64,000 nucleotides of DNA from Caecitellus pseudoparvulus (GCA_965644315.1 CBFFRQ010000087.1:62001-126000); one strand, 5' to 3'. Counted from the first letter of the stretch, positions 20,728-37,339 are shown. Notes: a model not told the origin generated them from the sequence alone. Program-made: numbers and translations.

Positions 20728-23700
20728 TCACTTTCTCAGGCTTGGCAGTGGCAGTCTACGTCTCGTTCGGCGCCCACGCACAGTCTTGTTGGCACTGCGA
20801 CCTCGTAGTGCGCTTGATCGCCCTGACGCTTGCCGTGATGCAGCCACGGCAGATGCTGGGACAATTTCTGACGCAGTCGCATCAGTCTGCCCAGTGCTGT
20901 GCTCCATCAGAGCTGTCGGTGACACTCCAAGCACCTCAGCCGCTTGCCTCCTGCTCTTGCTGGGCAGTCCTTTCGCTGTGTTCAGTGCCGTCATTCTCAG
21001 GTCATACTGAGCTAAGACACGCGGAAACAAGGTCGCCAAGCTGATGGTGAGAAAGAACGCTGCCTGTAGCGAAATCAGTACGGCGCTTGTGCTGTTTTCT
21101 CCGGCATTTGTCCCCAGTGAAGCGTTTGTGGTGCTGAGACCCTCCGTGACAGAGTGATGGTGGGTCACGATGAAGGCCATGCTGGCAATGAGAATCACAA
21201 GTGACAGTGCTTCTAGAGCTGTGTTCTTCGGGCCCAGGAACGGCCTCTTGTGGGTGTGCAGCCACAAGGACGCGACCCCCACAACCAAGGCTACCATGGC
21301 CTGGTCGTACCCGTCATCCAAGCCTAGCGGCAAGACGGCCAAGATGAACTTGTGGGCAAAAACCACCAACTCATACCAGTACATGTGCCGCGCAGTAGAG
21401 TAGCCATCGTAGAGCAAGAGCCACCTGGCCTGGAACTTGGAGCGCAGCAGCTGCTGGGGGGAGGTGTTGCGAAGCAGCAGGTACAGTGCCACTGGCGCCA
21501 CCAGCCCCCCAGCCAGGAGCACGATGAGGGAAACAGTCATTGCACTGGCGTGTTCCCCTTCGAGACACTGCACGCTGTAGTCGCCGCGCAAGAAGGACAG
21601 CCCCCCGATAGAGCGCAGCGTGCAGCTAAGCATGCGGGAGCTCTGAACGCAAAGGAGGGCGTAGTTGCAGTAGAAAACTGCAAGCAGTGTTGGCGAGAGC
21701 CTGATCTTCTTCATGTGCCCGCAGCATGTCGTCCGCCGCCTGGCATTTATGGGGATGTACACCAACTTCCACGTTCGCAGCAAGGCAATCGCACTGGCGA
21801 TTGCGACGGCGAGGAGGCACATGATCACCGGAAGACTCAGCGCCGCTCCCCACCGCTGGAGCGTTCCAAGCTTGGCGAGGCATTCAAAGACATTGTTTTC
21901 TGTGAAGTTCACGAACATGACCATCACCGCAGAGCCAACGTACTTGCGGAACACCTCTGGTTGGTAGATGCCTAGCGTGCCGTAGATGGCCAGGATTTGG
22001 AAGTGGCTGACTCCAATGCGCAGCGAAGCAAGGTCAACTGACGCACCCGGTTTCCACTCCTCAGTCCCAAACTTTGACGACACCAAGACACACACGACGA
22101 CAGCCCCTAGGATGGCAAGCACGCCAGCGCAAAGGACCGCGATGGATGTCTTGTCGTTGGCGCACTTCAGGCAGCCTGGTCCGTCCACTGCGAAGCCATC
22201 AGCACATACAGCGCACAGAGGACCTGTGTACCCTTCGCGACACTCAAACGTGCCATTGCTCCCAACCCCACAGCCTCCAGGACGAGGGCAGCGCACGACT
22301 GTGACGTCGGCCGTCAGTTCCTCACGAGGCAAGCTGTCCGCCAGCTGAGCTCCTTTGAATGCGAAGAAGTCTGGCAGCAACTCAAGGCGCCCAGCACCAC
22401 ACTTGACCCCTCGCTCAGGGCACGTCTGACAGGGCATGCCTCCCCCGTCCGACCACAAGCCGCGCCCACAGAGCTGGCACTGCAGGCCAGATGACCCGAG
22501 AGGCACCGCTGCTCCTGGACTGCAGCCGGTTGACGTAACTGCGAAACTGGCGCTACCAGCAGGGCGACCGCCAAAGTTGCAGCTAGTGGTGAAATTGTAC
22601 ACCACTCCCTTCTCGCCTGAGAAAGCCAAGGCTGTGAACGGCAGCAGCCCACCTGCAGCTGTCTGCGAAACGCCCTCCAACGATGCGTTGCCAGAACTGC
22701 CTGCAAAGTCAACTGTGCACGTAGTGAAGTTGTCCTCCACCATCCACTCCCCGGAAACTTCATCAATGACTTTTGCGGAGAACCCTAGGGGGGTCCCAGA
22801 TGGCGTCTCGGGCAACGCTGGTGAAACAACGCGCAACCCAAGCGCAGGCGTCCTTGACATGAGCGCTTGGGACAGCAACGTGGCCCCACTTGGAAGAACG
22901 CAACGTGCCCTCAAACTCAAGGAAGTGTTTAGCGGAGCATCAACTGTGAGTGAAGGGAATGCCAAGAGTGAGAGGCTTGTGTCCAGCTGCCCTGTACCGC
23001 CTCCGAGGCTGGCGCTGGTGGGATGCAAGACCTCAAGTGTGCAAGATGTCAGCGTCAAAGGCACCGCGCTAGCTGCTGCCGATGCGCTATCGCTGGGTAC
23101 GACATGCAGAGAAAGTGGACTTAGGAGTGGCACCTTCAAGTTTGCCGAGCTTGGAAACAGCACGCTCGGTAAAAGTTGGACAATGTCGATGCGGACTGGT
23201 GCCATCCCGACCATAAGTGGGGGGGAGGCCAGCACCGCGCCACCAAGGGCACACCTTGCCACAAGTCTGAGCGTCGCACGGGAATTCGGCCCAAGTAGTC
23301 TGCTTTTAAATGCAAAGTCTGTGCCTGGGGCGGTAAGCGCACTTTGAGTGTTCACCAGCCTCCACAGCGAGCTCCCATCCTGCATGACTACCGAGCATGA
23401 GAAGCGTGGAGCCTGCCCAAAGACCTGTGCGCCAGTTGAGAAGGAGGGCTGCACAGCGAGCTCCACTGAGTCCATGTATGTCAAGTTGCTGAGGGCATTG
23501 GATCGAACCTCCAGCACGGCTGAAGGTGTGCTGAGGGTGGCAGAGAGGGGCGGCGGGTCGCCATCAGTGACCGAAGCGCGCTCGCACCGAACCACCACCC
23601 GGCTTGCCTTGCCAAAGAAAGAATCCTGCACTGCAATGTCAGATATTGAAATTGTGTCATTCACCATTTCATGCACGACGGGCGCGCCAAGTAGCTGTGC

Positions 23701-26700
23701 TGTGCTGGAATTGCTTGCCTCTACGGACAGCCCGCAGGAGAGCTCCCAAGCCTCAAGCCCAGCTGGGAGAGCTGTTCCAGCGATGAAGACACCAAGAGTG
23801 ACTTCGAACTTTGATACTTGCCCTGTGACACTTGGGTACACTTGCACAGGTGGGGGTCGAATCCACCGCAGTTCAAGCGCTGAAAGTCGTGCCGCCTGCA
23901 CCGCTGGCGCAAGCTGCACCCCCCTGTACTCGCACTGGAGCTTCCACTGGAAGCGCTTCGTGCACGTGGAGTTAGCCCTGCTGGCATCTGTGACTTCCAC
24001 TATGGGTCGCAATCCGGAGAAGGCTATGCTGCTTCCTTCTGTTGGCAGTGTGCCAAGCGCGCTGGTTCCCGAGGCCAGCCGGGCAGCTTCCCCGGCACAC
24101 AAGCTGGAAACTGAGAGAGTGCACCTTGTCCCCTGAACCAGTTCACCACTTGCCACACCCAGGTCTGTTGCAATGATGTGAGCTTGGATATCTTGCGCTG
24201 TGCTTCCAACTGCGAGTACCGCCGGCGGGGGAACAGCAAAGACTGCTGTGATAGTTGGAACTGACACTTGCACTGCAATAGATGCGAGCTGGAATCGACC
24301 AAGCCACAGGCACTCCGATGTCACGTTAATAAGACTACCGTGTTGTGAGACTTGAATGCCGTACTTTGCCATCGGGAAAAGCAACCCCACCCGATCAATT
24401 TCATGTTCGCTCTGCTCGCTGATGAGCAAAGGTCGCACTCCGGTCTCTGCTGCAGCACTCCATCCGCATTTCACGGAAGCAGCGGCAGCGGTTGAAGCGG
24501 GGAAGTCCCAGATTGCTCCAAAGGAGCTGTAGTACTCTGATGCGCCGGGTGCAGCAAGCTGAATGGACCATGCTGACGCACTCCAAGCGACCTGTCCCGC
24601 TTGCGTTGACGGCCACATGCTGCTCTGCACGGGGCGAACTAGCTGCGGTGTGATGGACGCAGACACTACTTGCAAAAGTGTTTCGGTGCTGAAGCTGCTT
24701 TGTTGCCATTTGCAGTCGCAAGAGATGACTGTCCCAGTTCCTGGGCTAGCCACTATCCGGAACGTGTGGAACGTTGCGTTGCCTTCACTGCCCACATCAA
24801 CCGGCCCAGAACCGAGCAGTTGGAACGATGAACTGTCACCCGCGTTTGTAGAAGAGACATTCAGGGTAGACCAGAGGGTTAGTGCTTGCAGCTCAGGGGA
24901 AAGGCGCGAGCGCATGAAGCCGGGCGATTCTTGCACCAAAGCACATTGCGTGCCTTGCAGCAGCTCCTCAGCAAATGCACTGGCCAGCACGCGCACTGAA
25001 GGGAGTCCAGGGGAGAGTGGTGCAGCCAAAGAAAACGTTCGTGAACTAGTCAGCTGTACTGCAGGCTCAGTGTTCACCCACTGAACTGAAACCGACGGGC
25101 TGACGACTTGCAGCCCTCCAGGGGGCGTGCTGAATAAGGTGCCGTCCACCCAGGTGCAGGTTGCGGTCAAACCTGTTGCAGAGCCAAACTTCCCAGCTGC
25201 ATATGCATCGAACTCCACACAACCATCCCTCAACTTTGCAGCGCTAAACTCTGCCGATATGGCAGTGACCTGTTGGAACACTGGGAGCAGCTGTGACTCA
25301 GTGCTGCTTGTCACTGTACACGAGAAATCCACAGTGCTGTTTGCAAGCTGTGCACCCGATGCCAAGAAGCACACGCGAGGCTTTGGGCTGATGAAGTAGG
25401 TTGTCGAAGGGTCGTTGCTTGGTAGCACATTCAACGGGCTCGCAGTCAGGGTGTCTGAGTGCCAATCGAGGGAAAGGGCTTGGAGAGCGAGCTCTACGGC
25501 ATCTGTGGCAAACGCCACTGTAGAAAGATACGTGCAGACGGCTTCAACGTCCACAGTCTGAGCGCGTGTTCCAGTTAGGCCTGGTGAAACGGTGAAGCAA
25601 AGGCTGTTGCTGTCCGGCTGACAGACAGTATTGTACATGGTCGCATCGCCAGCGATCGTTGCATCGCCCTCGGATTTCGTAATTGAAAGTTTGCAAGCTG
25701 CAAGGGAACTTGGTACGGTGGCGGTGGTGTTGGGAAAGGAAACGGTGGCCTGGATGCGGCCGTTCATAGGAACAACTTGAGCGAATCGCGGGCCGCTCGG
25801 CAACAGCTGCGGCGAGCCCACAAGCTGGAGGCTGTGCTGGATGTGATGCGAGAGCACAATCAATGATTCCTGTGTTCTGACGACGTCCCCATTTGGCCAC
25901 GTACAAGATGCAGCGAGGGTGCCTGTCACACCGAACACGTTCTGTGCGCCACTCTTCAAAACCAGGGGGACCCCTACAAACTCCAACTCAATCTCTTCTG
26001 ATCCACTCCCCGTGTCAGTTGAGTCCAGTTCTGTATCATACTCAATGCGGCTTTCATCCTCGCCGAGAGCGACCAGCGTCGCGAGATGCCCTCCCAAGGT
26101 CAGCGTGCACACAGTTGAGAAACTGCCTGAGACACCAGACGGCAGGCCCAGCCGAAGCAGTGGCAGTGGCTGAAGCTCAAAGGGTTCTGCATCACTTGTT
26201 CCAGAGAGTGCATCCCAGTTGGCTTGGGTGGTAGGAAGGGCCCCAATCTCCACGCTGACTGAATCGAATGACGGAGTGGACATGGTCAGGTTCACGACAG
26301 CTTGCCTGGACACTTCCAGGGTGTCTCCGTTAGGCTGCACACAGGTTACAATTAAAGTGACTGTTGCATCAAACAGATCTTGAGGAGAGACCCGCTTTAT
26401 GGAGACACCCAGAGGCTCCAGCTTTACGATCCCATCGACACTGCTGAGCTCAGATGAGCCTAGCAGCGTGAGCGCACTCGCTCCAGTGCTGACCTGCCCC
26501 CGAATCTCAGGGGTGCATGTTACCGAGGCAGTTTCTTGCAGCACGCCAGAGGGATTGAAGAGCCCAACAAACAAGCTGTGAGAGGCGAGCAGTGGCGCTG
26601 TCGCTGCTGAAACTGGCACTTGCATGGAAGGCGTGTCTTGCAGCGGCGTTTCCAGCACCTCATCCATCCAATCAACTTGCAGCGGTTGCAGTTGGGCGAC

Positions 26701-29700
26701 TTGGTCTGCTGCAGTTTTCACTACCTCTGCAGTGCTGAGTCTGCAGAAAGCTTGGAGGTAGTATTCGTTCGAGCCAGCTGCTTGAGACCCGTCGATGCCC
26801 AAGTTGTCAAATGTGGCAACGCCAGCTGAGTTCAAGGCGGACCTCGTCGAGCCAACAAGGCTTGCTAGTGAAGTCGTGCGAGCGTCATTCAACTGAACCC
26901 AGCACTCTCCCGGAGATGAGTTGTCGCCCTCGCCTCCCGCCGACTCTTCACTTGCGGAGGCGGTCAGTTGCAGCTGCACTGTGGGGGCAGGTCGGAGAGC
27001 GACGACAGCGTCAACGGTTGATGCTGCTCCCGACGGTATGGAGCTAGTGGCTGTGAAGTTGATAGTGGGAGGAACTACAATCACATCAAATGTGAGAGGA
27101 CTAAGGCTTCCACAATTTACGACAAGCTTTAGCGCCGCTCCAGACGTAGCCTTAGTGCCAAGAGGGCCTATGGGTACGCGGCCCTCCTCAGCCCTGAAAG
27201 TGCTTCGTGTCAGCATGGGGATGGTCTCTCCACTGCTCGTCTCGGTGTTGACTATACAAGTGGTCTCCGAGTCTGAATCAACAACCTGGCCGTCCTCGTT
27301 CAGCAGAGTCACTGTGAAGGGAATGCCTGGCGTGACCATGCGCGCGAGCAGCTCCAGGGGAGCTGTCTCGTTGCGATCATGAGTTGCGCGCACAGCTGGG
27401 AGAAGCAGCCCTAGCCCACCCAGAGCGCTTGACCTGCATGTTCCAGACGTGTCACAGAAGGCAGCTCCTTCAGATCCCCGCAGCATGATCGAGTTACGTT
27501 GCATGGCTGTGGTAGTCTGCAGCTGCATGGCGGACACTGAGGCAGCTGCGTAGATGCCTGCGCCCGACCCCTTAGGACCCTGCACGCCCCCCATGGATTC
27601 GACTGATATTGATGTGCGTATCCTGGCTTCATCTGCCTGCCCTGCTGGTGAGTCAACGAACCAAGGCTCCTCGCCTGTGGCAAGTGGAACAGCCTGCAAT
27701 CCCGTGTCACCCGCGCCGGCGATCCCGCTAAGGACAATGGCAGCCACACTCTCGGCAGAGAAGCCACTTGCTGGTGTTCCAGCAAAAGACGAAAGGGCAT
27801 TTGCAGCAGATGATCCATTGAGGCCAGTGGTGCGGTCTCCCCAAACCCGGATTCCCTCCACCGTCGTGACCGCGTTCCCAAGCAGCGCCAGAGAGGCGCC
27901 TGAGCCGGCTGTATTATTTGTCATTTCATTTGAGATGAAAGCAACTTTCTCACAGCCTACCGCAAGCATGCCGGCGCCGATACCACCAAGCGCGCTGTTT
28001 GCAACGAACATGCTGTTTGCCACGTGTGCAGAGCTGTTGACGAACGCCAACGCTGCACCAAGCCCAGACTCAACAGTGTTGTTGAAGAATGTGGAGGAAG
28101 ACAAGGACACTGTTCCGTTGCGAAAGGAAAGGCACCCTCCCGATTTGCCCGCAGTCGAGCCCTGACAGAGTAGTGTGGACACTGCAAGACTGCAGCCGCC
28201 GCAGCTATCCACGGAGATTCCCCCTCCACTGTGCCCCGCGCCAGCGCGAAGGACAGTCATGTCACTGATGAAGGCTTGCGTATATGATCCAGTAAGTGCG
28301 ATCCCCCCTCCGATCTCAGTAGCTCTGCAATCTTCCAACTTTGCTCGCTCCACTGTCACAGTAGCACCGTCAACAAGCAACGCTCCCCCAACGCGAGCGG
28401 CGGATCGGTACACCTGAAGGTTTGAGAAGCGTGTATCGATTCCCGTTACGAGCACGGCACCACCGCTTTCTCCCGCACTTGTGGTTTCAAGGGACATGTC
28501 AAAGATGCTGATTTCTGGCCTGTCGGAAGCCTGAAGCCGTCGCCGCAAAGTACTGGGAACTGCCTTGCCTCGGAGCACAAGTCCTCCTCCTCGCTGCGTA
28601 GCAGTGCAGTTTCGAATGGCAACTGAATCAATGTGTGCTGAACGTACGTTTCCTAGAAAGGCAGCACCGCCTTCCTGTGAGGCACAAGAATCAAAGCCCA
28701 CGTGCTTCATTCTGACGGACATGGCACTGGCGCCAGCGTCCACATGCAGGGCCCCTCCAGCTCTTGCTGACGTGCACCGCTCAAATCTGACGTTCTCAAT
28801 GCGGAGAGTGGAGCCCACTGGCATGCCTAAAGTTTTATTGCTTGCTTTAATATCAAGTACGGCACCATCTCCTTGGCTCGAGGCGTCAACGAAGGAGGCG
28901 TTCAGAACTTGGACGGTGGCCGAGTCGAAGGCACGTGTGGTAGCGATGCAAGCAGACGAACACGAAACATTCAGAGCATACACGCCAAACATGCTCAAGT
29001 CAACATGAGCGACGGGGCGCAGATCAAGCAGCCCAGCAGACCCAAGTGACTGCACATTGGAAGCCACGGAACTGTCAAGTTCAACCACTGTTCGCAAGCT
29101 CGAGTTAGTACTCCCGCGGGGCTGAAACAAAGCACCCGCTCCCAGCGACAGTTGGTCGATGCTCATCTCACTTGCTTGGAACTTGTACAGCAGTCCAGCC
29201 GATGACTTTGGTTTGGTAAAGCAGAAACTGAAGCCTGGCACTGGCTCGTCACATGGAAGCCTGCGGATGCGTTGCTCGTTCAGGTCGGCAACGAAGCAGG
29301 ACGAGGAGGCGGATCCAGAGGCACTCCAACCCATTGGCAATGCACTTTGAGTACCCCAAGGCAGCAATCCCCCTGCGACTGACGCACTGTCCAAGCTTGT
29401 TTCAGTGAAGTGGACGAGCTGGAGCGGGTCATGCGGCAGTGCAACCGTTGAAATGTTCCGCATCGGAGTGACAGCGCTCAGAACCTGGCGGTGAAAAGGC
29501 AGCTCTATGCGAGGCAGCTCACATCGCCGGCTATGTGCTGCCTGCTTTTGAGTCGAAACACTTGCAGGGGCAAGCCAGGAAACGCAAGTGTCTGCCTCAG
29601 CCTGAACTGACACTGCTTCAAACCCTGGTGGGCACTCCAGCAGCATGTCTGGTGCAAAAGTATGATCAGTATGTAGAACGACCCCTCCTCTCATTAAGGT

Positions 29701-32700
29701 GACGTCTTTCAGTCGAATTTGGTCGAACTGCACAGTTGCTGCGGAGGACGTTCCGGACAAAGACAACAGCGACCCTGAAGCTGTTGAGTTGAGAATGTGT
29801 ACTTGGCGTGCTGTGACGTGAGTGTGACCGCTATGTGCATCTCCAAAAAGAGATCCATGACTCAAAATGTTCCTCATCTGTACAGATGTCAAGTCAAAGT
29901 GGAGATGGCTCGACCCGAACGGGGGGGGGCGGGTCCATGGCCCAGCCGACACACCACAAACGGCGACAGCGTGCACTTTGCCCGATTCGACTTCAAGCCG
30001 TTTGTTTTGGTGCACCCAGCTGGCAGTCATTGTGGTGCTTCTGTTCTCAGCGATGATTACTTCTACACCTGCATAGTAGCCATCACCAGTGATGGACTCA
30101 AGCAGCGTTGGCTTGGGTGGCAACTGCCCAAGCCAGCCCATCCGCAGAGCTCCTTCTGCGGTGACTGTGCTGAATCCAGGGTCTGTAGGTGAGAGCAGAC
30201 CTTTGGATGTTGAAGAGGAGTGCTTCACAGGCGCAATGAAGATGACCTTTCCAGCAAACGTCGGCGGCAGAGCTGACTTGGCGATGGTAGCGTAGTCCGC
30301 AAGGGAAGCAACATGCATGGGCAGCATCTCCATCCCCTTGCACTGCTCAACAACTTCGCCTGGGAGAAGGTACGTGCTATATACATCCGATGCTGCAAGA
30401 CATCGGATGCCATCTTGAAGTCCCAGCGCTATTTCCATATCTGAGCAGTGCGCCCAAGGGCGAGCGCTCGAAGCAGGGACAAACGAGTTGGCCAGGCCAC
30501 TTGCAAAGTGTGAGTCATTTACTTGGAGTCTGTGAAGCTCAATCCTTCCAGGTGATTGCAGCAGGCTCTCTACATGGAAAGCAGATGCGTTCACTTGCAC
30601 AGCAGTCAACGACATGTTCGTGGCCGTGACTTGGGCTTGGCCGCCCACCGCATGCAGAACGCTGGACCAACCCGTCGCCCGTTTCAGGGCCACGTGGCGC
30701 ATGCTTACACGTGTCATTGCTTCGTCACCTGCCATGCCACAGTCTTCGGTGTGGATCATTGCCGCTTGGCCTTTGACGCTGGCATGGGTATCACGGGCGG
30801 AGAAGGCGCTAAGGGCAATGGAAGCCCGACCGGAATGCGCCGCGCAAACCCCTGCCACCTCGTGCGAGGTGGGATTCAGAGGGTCTGCACAGGAGACTTG
30901 TAGAATCGTGGAAGTGGTGCTGTGTCTGACTTGGAGCACCAGACAAGAATCCTCTGCACCAGGTCGTGTCACCACTCGACTCATAGAAGTCGGGATGCCA
31001 CGCAGCGGCTTGCCAGTCCACCGGGACACGATGACATCCTGCTGCGGATCATACTCGTCGTCGAGCAGCAGCCAGGGCACCTCATTTCCCGACTCCTTCA
31101 CAGCCAAAAGAGCCGCCGTCAGCATGTCAAAGCCGTCCTCGAGCGAGAGAAGCCGCGTTCCGCTAGCGTGGCATAAGCTGCGTGCGAAGTTGACACTTAA
31201 AGTCGCTGGGATTGCAACATTCTTCAACCAAGGTGCGCCCCCCTTCGTTGTTGTTGCCCACTGCGAGAACAAGTTGCTTGCTGAATAAATCGCGGCGTCC
31301 TGCAGGTGAACCAGCTTCCCTGTCTCGGACGAGCTGCCAGGGTCTTTGCAACTTTGGACGTGCATGGCCGGCTGCCGCGACAGAGTTACATGGTCCAAGG
31401 AAACTGAATCTGCCACCACGCTTGGTGAGTGGGCAAGCGCGCGAAGAAGTGCAATGCCCGTGGTATTCCTGAGGGTCACAGATGAAATGAATGTGTTGGA
31501 ATCTTGCGCACTGTCAGGGTTGTCAACAGCTAAGAGCGCTCCAAGGGCAGACTGGCTGGAGCAGTTATCGAGCGCAACTCGAGAAACTTGGGCGACTTGA
31601 ACGTTGGCACCCCATACAATGCCAGGGTCTATGAACGAAACTCCTGCCACTGTAGTGTTTGAGAGATGAACCAGCTGCGCTGAGGTTGCTTGCAAGATGC
31701 GCGGCTGCAGGCCGAGTACGCCGCCTGCGGCAGACACTTGTAGGTCAGATAGCTGGCAATGGGAGATTTTCTCACATGACAGGACTGCAGGCATGCACAT
31801 CGAGGTCTGCATGCGGACCCCATGCACACGAACTGAGCCATCGACAGTGAAGGAGTTCAAGGCTGACAGAAGGCTAACAACTTCAGCATCCGGGGCAGCT
31901 GGGCATGATCCCGAGTGAACCAACACATCATGGACTCGAACCTTGACAGCAGATGAAAACTCAGCCAAGCAAGCAGCTCCTACAGCTTGAACATGCTTCA
32001 CACGCTCCAAGGCTACTGACGGCGCTGCCAGATCAAATGCGCAAGCGAAAGCACCGTGCCGCGCATCGTGGACGGTGACATTTTGCAAGACAATCTCTCC
32101 ACCTGAGTATCCATGCTGTAAGATGGCATCTCGAGATTCAGCTGTGCGTGAGAAGGCCACGTTGCGAACCAGGGCTTGGAAAGCACCGATGAAGACACCT
32201 CCATATGAAGTGCTTGACAAATAGTCAATGTATATGTTGCCAATCGCCACCCTTCCGAAGCCTGCCCCAGAGTCTGAGACGCTCAAGTGTAGCTTCGCAT
32301 CAAGTTCCAGGCGAGGGTCTTTGGCAACAGGTGCACACGGGGAGATGATCTGGCATGCTTCGCTTATCTCACTTTGCGTAGCGCCCCGCAGCACGAGACT
32401 CCCTTCCCACGCTATTTCGACCAAGTATTTGATCTTGTGTTCTCCAAAAACGACCAGCTCAAGCGGAAGATCTGGGCCTGCCTCTCGATGAGCCGCAGGC
32501 ACTGCTACAGCAACTGACTCCCACCCAACGCAGACAAGGTCGTACCCTTCTTCGTCCAGCACTCTGCAGCCTGCTAAGTCGAGGTGCTTACGACCCGGGC
32601 TTGTTGCCAAGAGACCATCGAGCTCAGGAAGCACAGCAACTCGCCAGGTTCCATCTCCAGCCAAATCGAAGCGAGTGCGTTCGTGTGGACCCTCCAGAGC

Positions 32701-34578
32701 AAAGCCGCCTCCAATGCTGAATGGAGGAAATGAAGTTGTTACAACAACTGACATGTTCAGTGTCCGGGTTCGCTGAGGTTGCCAAACAGCGGGTGTTGGC
32801 CATGCAGAGGCCTTTGCCCCATCACTTGGGGTTGCAGATGGAGAGAAAACCATGCTTGCGGACGGAGATGGGGGGGACGAGGGGGTCGGCAACATAGTTG
32901 CACGTGCAGTTTCCGAGCTAGACGGACTAGGAACTGCAGTGGGGGATGGGGTCACGCTACGTGCCGAGGGACTCACAGAGGAAGTCAACGTTGGCGATCC
33001 TGAAGGTGAAAAAGTGGGACTACTACTTGAGGAACTGGACGGAGATGCAGATGGCGTCACAGTCGCGGATGGAGATGCAGAGGGGGCTTTTGAGCTACTT
33101 TCAGATCCACCACCTGTACCAGATCCTGGCAATGTGCCAGTGCCAGTGCCAGTGCCAGTGCCGCCAGGGTACGTGCCAGTGCCGCCGGGGTACGTGCCAG
33201 CGCCGGCGCCAGTGCCAGTGCCAGTGCCGCCAGGGTACGTACCAGCGCCGCCAGGGTACGTGCCAGCGCCGGCGCCAGTGCCAGTGCCGCCAGGGTAGGT
33301 GCCAGCGCCGGGGCCAGTGCCAGTGCCAGCGCCGGGGCCAGTGCCAGTGCCAGTGCCGCCAGGGTACGTGCCAGCGCCGGGGCCAATGCCAGTGCCAGTG
33401 CCGCCAGGGTACGTGCCAGCGCCGGGGCCAATGCCAGTGCCGCCAGGGTACGTGCCAGCGCCGGCGCCAGTGCCAGTGCCGCCAGGGTAGGTGCCAGCGC
33501 CGGGGCCAGTGCCAGTGCCGCCAGGGTACGTGCCAGCGCCGGCGCCAGTGCCAGTGCCGCCAGGGTACGTGCCAGTGCCGCCGGGGTACGTGCCGGGGCC
33601 AGTGCCAGTGCCGCCAGGGTAGGTGCCAGCGCCGGGGCCAGTGCCAGTGCCAGCGCCGGGGCCAGTGCCAGTGCCAGTGCCGCCAGGGTACGTGCCAGCG
33701 CCGGGGCCAGTGCCAGTGCCAGTGCCGCCAGGGTACGTGCCAGCGCCGGGGCCAATGCCAGTGCCGCCAGGGTACGTGCCAGCGCCGGCGCCAGTGCCAG
33801 TGCCGCCAGGGTAGGTGCCAGTGCCGCCGGGGTACGTGCCGGGGCCAGTGCCAGTGCCGCCAGGGTACGTGCCAGCGCCGGGGCCAGTGCCAGTGCCGCC
33901 AGCGTAGGTGATGGTACCCTTTATACTAGGTAGATCAATGTCTGGGTCCAAGAGGCTCCTTTTTTGTCGCTTGCTGTCTTGAGGCGCGTCGGGTTGGCGC
34001 ATAGCTCTCTCGGCTCGCAGTACTTGGCTCTCAACGATGACGCATTGCGTGTGAGCCCAGAGAACTTGTACCCGGAGGACAAGCTGCTCTGCTTCACGCG
34101 GAACTCTGCATGCAGCACTTATGGAAAGTGTTCGTTGAACTTTTGTACTGTCAAGAACTTCACACTCCATCCCTGGGTTGGCTTGTTGGTGTGTGGTTTG
34201 GGCTGCGTTTCCTTCTTCATTAACCATCACCAGCGCAGCTCCCGCCCAGAGAACTTGTTGGTTTTCAGCAACGTGCGGGTCGTCAGCTGGAAGCTGGACA
34301 TTGAGTGTTTCTCTGCCACAAGGAAGGGCGGTGGCGTAGTGTGTGGTGCTGGTCTGCAGGTGGGAGTTTCGCCAGGGAAGTCACAGAGCGCAGGCACGTG
34401 CTAGGACTCACGTGAAGGCCAGCTGTTGTCCAATGCGAATTGGAGGGAGCGCCAAACGAGTCGGCGCAACACAATGCTTATTATGCTGGTAGTTAATACG
34501 TCGTCCAGTTTCCAGCGCTGAGGCGTACGTGGCGAACAGGAGGAGCGCCGCGGCGGCCGCGTTTCGCGCAAGATGCAT
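20728..34578 (-). CDS. Giant secreted/membrane-anchored surface protein, about 4583 aa
   Basis: The main frame (34312-20728) is an uninterrupted 13.6 kb exon. It lacks a signal peptide, but a small upstream exon at 34578-34412 encodes a textbook one ([20 protein letters not shown], cut likely after Ala-21); a 99-nt intron (AC|GTGAGT ... GGCAG|A) joins them in phase. Order: Gly-Thr-Tyr-Pro repeats (about 190-450), Ser/Thr/Pro mucin-like stalk (455-577), a long region of N-x-S/T-rich short strands typical of pectin-lyase-like parallel beta-helix (600-2380), many Ig-like/beta-sandwich units (2380-3990), a Cys-rich ephrin-receptor-like/EGF-like block ([22 protein letters not shown]; 3990-4115), then about 8 membrane helices (4117-4490) and a basic Ser/Arg-rich cytoplasmic tail. 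Likely a cell-surface adhesion or mechanosensory receptor; the membrane part resembles protist TRP-like proteins. Function is inference. Confidence 0.85.
33124..33906 (-). repeat. Coding minisatellite in the giant gene, with a 324-bp higher-order duplication
   Basis: Variants of a 39-nt unit encode [13 protein letters not shown] on the minus strand, with shorter units ([18 protein letters not shown]). Every unit is a multiple of three bases, so the frame is kept. A second-order tandem copy is visible: the segment from 33299 recurs at 33623, exactly 324 bp (108 codons) on, and the ~190-bp stretches I compared differ by one base (codon change Ile/Thr-type, in the P-M versus P-V position of the opposite frame). 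That near-identity means a recent duplication or ongoing homogenisation. Confidence 0.92.
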
Positions 34579-34771
34579 GGCTGGCAGCGGTCAAGCGAAG
34601 GTTGTGCTCCCGCGAAGCTGTGAGGGCTACTGTTGAATGCTTTGTTCACGTACTGTGCGCAGTATCTCAATTCTCCCAGCGCAAGTGGAAATTGGTGGAG
34701 GGTGGCCTCAACTGCATTGGCTGTGATGCTTCAAAGAGCCCCCATCACGGGGGGGGACTGCGCGGGGCAGC

Positions 34772-37339
<2,568 letters not shown>

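Noticed and set aside
33124-33906. CRISPR-like array
   Set aside because: Repeats are contiguous, without unique spacers, and in a coding frame of a eukaryotic gene.
33057-33911. Alternative repeat translations ([24 protein letters not shown])
   Set aside because: Every frame of this repeat is open because it lacks stops; only the minus frame [13 protein letters not shown] continues into the mucin stalk and the rest of the giant protein.
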